64,000 bases of DNA from positions 646,796 through 710,795 of the forward strand of contig NZ_JBIWDK010000001.1 in assembly GCF_044761985.1 (NCBI RefSeq), given 5' to 3'. Each line of letters begins with the position of its first letter. Positions within the stretch are counted from its first letter, which is position 1. Origin of the DNA: Peribacillus sp044761985. Its GTDB lineage: Bacteria > Bacillota > Bacilli > Bacillales > DSM-1321. The position numbers and the translations under genes were made by a program. Shown piece by piece: positions 59,518 to 64,000 of this stretch. The notes beneath the pieces were generated by a model that was given only the letters and a program-made list of their open reading frames with translations, had not been told where the DNA came from and did no database searches.

Positions 59518-60852
59518 ATGAAAGAACATACAGTTGCGGGACTGACAAAAAAAGAATGGAAGGAAAATCCATTACTTAAACAACTAATGGACACTGAAGA
59601 AACTTTCTGGTTAAATCCGAACTACACAAGCATGTTTGATCATCCAATTGTTCAAGCAGCAAAGGTGAAAGAGGCAGAAGAAAGATTGAATAGGTTTGCT
59701 CCGTATATTGCCATAGCCTTTCCGGAAACAAAACCCATGAATGGAATCATTGAATCTCCATTAGTCGAAATAGCTTCCATGAAGAGTCGAATGGAAAAAA
59801 TCTATGAAATTGCCATCCCAGGTAAACTACTGCTTAAGTGTGACAGTCATTTACCGATCTCCGGTTCCATCAAGGCTCGAGGTGGCATATATGAGGTATT
59901 AAAACGGGCGGAAGAAATAGCGATGAAAGATCGGGGGTTTAAAGAAACCGATAACTATGAATTATTGGCCAGTGATGAATATAAAGAGTTATTTTCACAC
60001 TATTCCATTGCTGTCGGGTCGACAGGGAATCTAGGTTTAAGCATTGGGATAATAAGTGCCCACCTTGGGTTTAAGGTAACCGTTCATATGTCAGCTGATG
60101 CCAAGCGGTGGAAAAAGGATAAACTCAGGTCGCTCGGTGTCATCGTAAAGGAATATGAAGAGGACTACAGTAAAGCCGTTGAGGAGGGACGCAGACAGGC
60201 CTCTCTCGATCCCAGTTGTCATTTTATTGATGATGAAAATTCAGTCGATTTACTTTTTGGTTATGCAACGGCCGCAACACGGCTAAAAGAGCAATTGAAT
60301 GAAAAGTCGATTATAGTTGACGAAGAACATCCTCTGTTCGTGTACTTACCTTGTGGTGTGGGTGGAGGCCCAGGAGGGATAACGTATGGGCTTAAACTGG
60401 CCTTTCAAAAAAATGTTCATTGCTTTTTCGCAGAGCCAACCCATTCACCATGTATGACGCTCGGGTTGGCAACAGGACTTCATGAAAAAGTTTCCGTGCA
60501 GGATTTTGGGGTGGATAATAAAACGGAAGCAGATGGCCTGGCAGTCGGTAGACCCTCCAAGTTGGTTTCGAATATGATGGACTCTATGTTGAGTGGAAGT
60601 TTCACGATGGGGGACGAAAGATTATTTGACTTCCTTCGAATGATGGCTAAAACGGAAGCTTATTATTTAGAGCCATCAGCCCTGGCAGGAGCATATGGAC
60701 CGGTTCAAATATTCAGTAGGGAAGAAGGAGAAAAGTATATCATGAAGGAAGGATTGACAGGAAGGTTAAATCAGTCCACGCACATCATATGGGCTACAGG
60801 GGGAAGTATGGTCCCGAAAGAAATGATGGAAAGATACTTAACAAGAATGTAA
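59518..60852 (+). CDS. dsdA: D-serine ammonia-lyase (D-serine dehydratase)
   Basis: A 444-residue fold-type II PLP enzyme that converts D-serine to pyruvate and ammonia. The Schiff-base Lys119 lies in SGSIKARGG, with the phosphate-binding region GSTGNLGLSIG and the glycine-rich segment PCGVGGGPGGITYG. D-serine is toxic, so the enzyme detoxifies or feeds on it. GGAGGGG precedes ATG 59518. It probably shares a transcript with the PabB-PabC gene; a bidirectional terminator follows. Confidence 0.93.
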   Translation: MKEHTVAGLTKKEWKENPLLKQLMDTEETFWLNPNYTSMFDHPIVQAAKVKEAEERLNRFAPYIAIAFPETKPMNGIIESPLVEIASMKSRMEKIYEIAIPGKLLLKCDSHLPISGSIKARGGIYEVLKRAEEIAMKDRGFKETDNYELLASDEYKELFSHYSIAVGSTGNLGLSIGIISAHLGFKVTVHMSADAKRWKKDKLRSLGVIVKEYEEDYSKAVEEGRRQASLDPSCHFIDDENSVDLLFGYATAATRLKEQLNEKSIIVDEEHPLFVYLPCGVGGGPGGITYGLKLAFQKNVHCFFAEPTHSPCMTLGLATGLHEKVSVQDFGVDNKTEADGLAVGRPSKLVSNMMDSMLSGSFTMGDERLFDFLRMMAKTEAYYLEPSALAGAYGPVQIFSREEGEKYIMKEGLTGRLNQSTHIIWATGGSMVPKEMMERYLTRM

Positions 60853-60853
60853 C

Positions 60854-60893
60854 AAAAAAAGAAGTTCAGTAACCATTCTGAACTTCTTTTTTT
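60854..60893 (+). terminator. Bidirectional terminator between dsdA and pdxR
   Basis: AAAAAAAGAAGTTCAG pairs with CTGAACTTCTTTTTTT around an 8-base loop, giving T-runs on both strands; it also overlaps the end of pdxR. Confidence 0.88.
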
Positions 60894-62293
60894 GTGTCGA
60901 ATCCCCATGAAACCAGCAATAGTTGAATGGCTTTTTCCAGTTCCTTCTCAGGAATTCCTGCAAAACCAAGAATGATTTTGGGTGGACTTTCTTTCTTATG
61001 TTGAATGCTATAGGAAGATAGTCCGTAAATCTTAATATGGGCATTTGAAGCTCCTAGGATAAGATCCTCTTCATTCATACCATTTTTAACGATGAGGACG
61101 ATGTGAAGTCCTGATTGCTCGCCAATTATCGTTATCTGCTGATGATGGGGTTTAAATAGTTCCAAAACCTTTTCCAACTTTCTACGATAAACTTTTCTCA
61201 TTCGGTTTAAATGTTTCTCGAAATCTCCTTCTCTCATAAACTGTGTCAAAATATGTTGATCGATTCGGGAGACAGTTGAATGGTAAAAAGATAATTCCTC
61301 TTTATGTTTTTCTAGTAAAGCGAGAGGCAAAACCATATAGCTGACCCTAATAGAAGGAATCAATGATTTAGAAAATGATCCTAAATAAATCACTTTATCA
61401 CCAGCATCCAAACTTTGTAGAGAGGGAATCGTTTTTCCACTATAACGAAATTCACTATCATAATCGTCTTCAATGATATAGCGGTTTTCCGTCTCTTGAG
61501 CCCAGTTCAACAAGCGAGTACGTCGGTTAACGGACAAAACCGTTCCATAGGGAAAGTGATGAGAAGGGGTTATATAAAGGACGTCAATATTGGATTGATC
61601 GATTCTATCCACCTTCACGCCTTCTTCATCCACTTCTAGTGGATACACATCATTTGGATAGCCTTTCAGAAGCCGTAAAATTAAATGGTATCCGGGGTCT
61701 TCGACACCATATACTGTTTTTTTATCAAACAGTAGTATCAGCTGTTGCAGTATAATCTCCAGCCCTGCACCGATAATGATTTGCTCGGGCACACACCGGA
61801 CTCCGCGAGAATGGTACAGGTAATGGGCAATTTCACAACGTAACTCATATTCGCCTTGAGGGTCTCCTAGTAAAAGGAGTTCTTGATTTGATATGTCTAT
61901 AGTGTGTTTTGTATATTTACGCCATTTTTCAAAAGGAAAGTTTTCTGTATCTATCTGGCTGGGGTGAAAATGAAACAGGAAATCATTCTTTTTATTGACC
62001 GTCTTTTCGACTGGGGCATTCACAGGTTGTGTGTATTCCAAATCCTCGGAAGTTTGAATGTAATACCCTTTTCTTGGGATGACTTCAACATAGCCTTCAG
62101 CACATAATTGCTCATATGCTGTCTCGACAGTATTTTGACTGATGTGGAGAAATTCCGCTAGTTTCCGTTTTGAAGGCAACTTTGTACCAAAAGGGAGCCG
62201 GCCATTTACAATTTCCGTTTTTATGTGTGAATATAACTGTTCATATAATGGCACTTCATCCATACGGTTTAAATTACATGCTAGCATATCCAT
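60866..62293 (-). CDS. pdxR: MocR-family PLP-dependent transcription regulator PdxR
   Basis: A 475-residue GntR/MocR regulator: an N-terminal winged helix-turn-helix (about 10-78, KLPSKRKLAEFLHISQNTVE), then a linker and an aminotransferase-like domain that binds PLP (Schiff-base Lys in GSFSKSLIPSIRVSYM). It is divergent from pdxST, as in other Firmicutes where PdxR activates pdxST and represses its own gene when PLP is low. ATG 62293 follows AAGGGCGG. GTCA-containing repeats lie in the shared promoter region. Confidence 0.9.
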   Translation of the reverse strand: MDMLACNLNRMDEVPLYEQLYSHIKTEIVNGRLPFGTKLPSKRKLAEFLHISQNTVETAYEQLCAEGYVEVIPRKGYYIQTSEDLEYTQPVNAPVEKTVNKKNDFLFHFHPSQIDTENFPFEKWRKYTKHTIDISNQELLLLGDPQGEYELRCEIAHYLYHSRGVRCVPEQIIIGAGLEIILQQLILLFDKKTVYGVEDPGYHLILRLLKGYPNDVYPLEVDEEGVKVDRIDQSNIDVLYITPSHHFPYGTVLSVNRRTRLLNWAQETENRYIIEDDYDSEFRYSGKTIPSLQSLDAGDKVIYLGSFSKSLIPSIRVSYMVLPLALLEKHKEELSFYHSTVSRIDQHILTQFMREGDFEKHLNRMRKVYRRKLEKVLELFKPHHQQITIIGEQSGLHIVLIVKNGMNEEDLILGASNAHIKIYGLSSYSIQHKKESPPKIILGFAGIPEKELEKAIQLLLVSWGFDTKKEVQNGY

Positions 62294-62321
62294 TTTTTAC
62301 CGCCCTTTTCGTGATTTCTAT

Positions 62322-62368
62322 CTGACCCTATCATTTTCATTAAAACTGACACTTTCAATGTGGTCAAC
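62322..62368. promoter_or_regulatory. Candidate PdxR binding sites between pdxR and pdxS
   Basis: CTGACC (62322-62327) and CTGACA (62346-62351) are direct repeats 24 bases apart, with GGTCA (62362-62366) in the opposite orientation. Published PdxR sites are repeated elements in the same position; the exact consensus was not compared. Confidence 0.5.
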
Positions 62369-62381
62369 TATTTCTTATACT
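62353..62381 (+). promoter_or_regulatory. Probable promoter of pdxST
   Basis: TATACT (62376-62381) is a good -10; at 17 bases upstream the -35 (TTTCAA) is poor, as expected for an activator-dependent promoter. Confidence 0.5.
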
Positions 62382-62423
62382 AATGAACAAATCTTAATTA
62401 TGCAAATATTAGGGGGAAGAAGA

Positions 62424-63311
62424 ATGGAAAAGCTTGTAGGAACCGACACAGTCAAAAGAGGAATGGCGCAGATGCAAAAGGGTGGCGTAATCATGGATGT
62501 CATAAATGCAGAGCAAGCAAGAATTGCTGAAGCGGCGGGGGCGGTGGCTGTCATGGCTCTTGAGAGGGTACCATCAGATATTCGTGCTGCAGGCGGTGTG
62601 GCAAGGATGGCCGATCCAAGGATTGTGGAGGAAGTGATGAAAGCTGTTTCGATCCCAGTGATGGCTAAAGCAAGGATCGGTCATATTGTGGAAGCGAGAA
62701 TCTTGGAATCCATGGGAGTGGATTACATTGATGAAAGTGAAGTACTGACTCCAGCCGATGAAGAATATCATATTTTGAAAAGCGATTATATAGTACCTTT
62801 TGTATGTGGTTGCCGGGATTTAGGGGAAGCCTCCCGACGTATCGGCGAAGGGGCCTCGATGCTTCGGACGAAGGGAGAACCTGGGACAGGGAACATTGTG
62901 GAAGCTGTACGGCATATGAGAAAAGTTCAATCTCAAATTCGTAAAGTATGCATGCTGAGCGAGGATGAATTAATGACTGAAGCAAAAAATATTGGTGCTT
63001 CTTATGAAGTTCTGAAGGAAATCCGGCGCACAGGGAAATTACCTGTAGTAAACTTTGCAGCAGGTGGAATTGCGACTCCTGCAGATGCCGCCCTGATGAT
63101 GGAACTTGGGGCTGACGGTGTATTTGTGGGCTCAGGAATCTTCAAATCGGAAAATCCCGATAGATTCGCTGCTGCCATCGTACAAGCAACTACATACTTC
63201 ACCGATTATGATTTAATAGGCAAGTTGTCTAAAGAATTGGGAAGCGCGATGAAAGGAATTGATATTTCTAAGTTGGCCCCAGCTGAGAGAATGCAGGAGC
63301 GTGGATGGTAA
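62424..63311 (+). CDS. pdxS: Pyridoxal 5'-phosphate synthase, PdxS subunit
   Basis: A 295-residue TIM barrel that makes PLP from ribose 5-phosphate, glyceraldehyde 3-phosphate and ammonia given by PdxT. Conserved Asp25 and the Schiff-base Lys82 (VMAKARIGH) are present, as are VKRGMAQMQKGGVIMDV and VNFAAGGIATPADAALMM. Dodecamer in relatives. AGGGGGAAGAAG precedes ATG 62424; the frame is open far upstream but overlaps pdxR. Coupled to pdxT, whose start lies 6 bases before or 3 bases after its stop. Confidence 0.96.
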   Translation: MEKLVGTDTVKRGMAQMQKGGVIMDVINAEQARIAEAAGAVAVMALERVPSDIRAAGGVARMADPRIVEEVMKAVSIPVMAKARIGHIVEARILESMGVDYIDESEVLTPADEEYHILKSDYIVPFVCGCRDLGEASRRIGEGASMLRTKGEPGTGNIVEAVRHMRKVQSQIRKVCMLSEDELMTEAKNIGASYEVLKEIRRTGKLPVVNFAAGGIATPADAALMMELGADGVFVGSGIFKSENPDRFAAAIVQATTYFTDYDLIGKLSKELGSAMKGIDISKLAPAERMQERGW

Positions 63312-63313
63312 AC

Positions 63314-63907
63314 ATGGTAACCATAGGTGTTTTAGGTTTGCAGGGTGCTGTAGATGAACATATGAACCAAATCAAGGAAGCCGGTGAGCATGCGATATTA
63401 GTTAAGAACCCAGAACAGTTAAAGGATATCGATGGCCTGATCATTCCGGGTGGAGAAAGCACCACTATGAGAAAACTAATGGACCATTATGGTTTCATGG
63501 AGCCGATTACGGCATTTTTCGAACAAAAAAAACCGATTTTCGGTACTTGCGCAGGGATGGTATTAGTGGCAAAGGAAATGGTTAGTTTGGAACATCCCCA
63601 TCTTGGTTTTATCAATATTACAGTGAATAGAAATGGTTTTGGTCGTCAGAGGGAAAGTTTTCAAGCACCCCTTATAGTTCAAGGAATGGAAGAACCTTTC
63701 ATGGGTGTCTTTATCAGAGCACCTTTTGCCGTTGGCGTAGGTGAAGATGTGGAGATATTAGCAAGTTATGACGGGAAAGTAGTGGCGGCTAGACAAGAAC
63801 AGGTTCTTGTCAGTTCGTTTCATCCAGAACTGACCGGTGATCAACGATTTATACAACTTTTTTTAAAAATGGTGAAAGACTCAATCAATAGAGTTGAAAA
63901 GCTTTAA
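63314..63907 (+). CDS. pdxT: Pyridoxal 5'-phosphate synthase, PdxT glutaminase subunit
   Basis: A 197-residue class I glutamine amidotransferase that gives ammonia to PdxS. With ATG 63314 the catalytic Cys falls at residue 79 (GTCAGM), as in B. subtilis PdxT; His and Glu follow in SSFHPELTGD. An ATG at 63305 would add three residues and has AGGAG 5 bases upstream, whereas 63314 is 14 bases from it, so the true start is not settled. A long hairpin terminator follows. Confidence 0.93.
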   Translation: MVTIGVLGLQGAVDEHMNQIKEAGEHAILVKNPEQLKDIDGLIIPGGESTTMRKLMDHYGFMEPITAFFEQKKPIFGTCAGMVLVAKEMVSLEHPHLGFINITVNRNGFGRQRESFQAPLIVQGMEEPFMGVFIRAPFAVGVGEDVEILASYDGKVVAARQEQVLVSSFHPELTGDQRFIQLFLKMVKDSINRVEKL

Positions 63908-63959
63908 AAGGGGCTGTCCCAAAAGTCAGGAAAATGACTTTTAGGGCAACCCTTTTTTT
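63906..63959 (+). terminator. Long terminator after pdxT
   Basis: AAAAGGGGCTGTCCCAAAAG-type arm pairs with a CTTTTAGGGCAACCCTTTT-type arm around a short loop, then a T-run to 63959. The arm type is common at Bacillus gene ends and at insertion sequence ends; I see no transposase here. The final 40 bases hold nothing recognised. Confidence 0.8.
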
Positions 63960-64000
63960 ATGAAATTTATGCACAAAAAAATCGCCCTTTTTAGTAAAAT

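Noticed and set aside
62142..62423. Extended N-terminus for pdxS
   Set aside because: The upstream frame overlaps pdxR, has no homology to PdxS, and the AGGGGG site sits before ATG 62424.
63906..63959. Insertion-sequence end near pdxT
   Set aside because: The arms also make a normal terminator and no transposase is visible within the window.

Overview
The window looks like the chromosome of a spore-forming Bacillaceae. It is AT-rich, most genes have strong GGAGG-type ribosome binding sites and U-tract terminators, and many gene sets match Bacillus subtilis: yknWXYZ, glnQHMP, oppABCDF, pdxST with pdxR, guaD/adeC, ilvK (ybgE), yueD and yueI. An alpha/beta-type spore protein and a LysM-GH18 spore-lytic-type enzyme indicate sporulation. 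A Peribacillus or 'Bacillus simplex'-like host is my guess from general resemblance; it was not tested.

Layout. 0-9.5 kb: end of a flavin reductase, CoxG-like protein, CstR-type persulfide sensor, cardiolipin synthase, benzil reductase-like SDR, LysM-GH18 hydrolase, CDF metal transporter, HAD phosphatase and nitronate monooxygenase. 9.6-16 kb: a YhgE/Pip membrane protein behind a TetR-type operator, a DnaQ-like exonuclease, a LysM-CAP secreted protein, a broken small gene, a FAD oxidoreductase and an acetyltransferase. 16.5-22.2 kb: oppABCDF oligopeptide importer. 22.3-29.6 kb: crotonase, cold shock protein, hydroxyacid dehydrogenase, class III aminotransferase, a possible small RNA, CoA pyrophosphatase, endonuclease I and a lactonase. 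29.7-32 kb: guaD-adeC purine deaminase operon (minus strand). 32.2-36 kb: yknWXYZ exporter with an excellent sigma-W promoter. 37-40 kb: glnQHMP glutamine importer.

40-45.3 kb is the least ordinary part. It holds a lone HicB-like protein, a nucleoside deoxyribosyltransferase-like enzyme, a previously uncalled 40-codon gene with its own sigma-B promoter and terminator, an uncalled 33-codon membrane peptide, a 28-codon ORF coupled to yueI, an IS1595-type transposase remnant and a frameshifted HIT-family gene. 45.3-64 kb returns to ordinary content: a FocA-type channel and OFA transporter, ilvE with a CodY-like box, an SASP, a YqcI/YcgG protein, oligoendopeptidase F, a Upf1-like helicase, two luciferase-like monooxygenases, a PabB-PabC fusion, dsdA, and pdxR divergent from pdxST.

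The genes mainly serve nutrient import (peptides, glutamine), nitrogen and purine salvage, amino-acid interconversion, folate and PLP synthesis, and envelope stress defence. I found no rRNA, tRNA, CRISPR array, prophage or intact insertion sequence. The best candidates for something undescribed are the sigma-B-linked 40-codon gene, the neighbouring membrane peptide and the candidate small RNA at about 26.6 kb.
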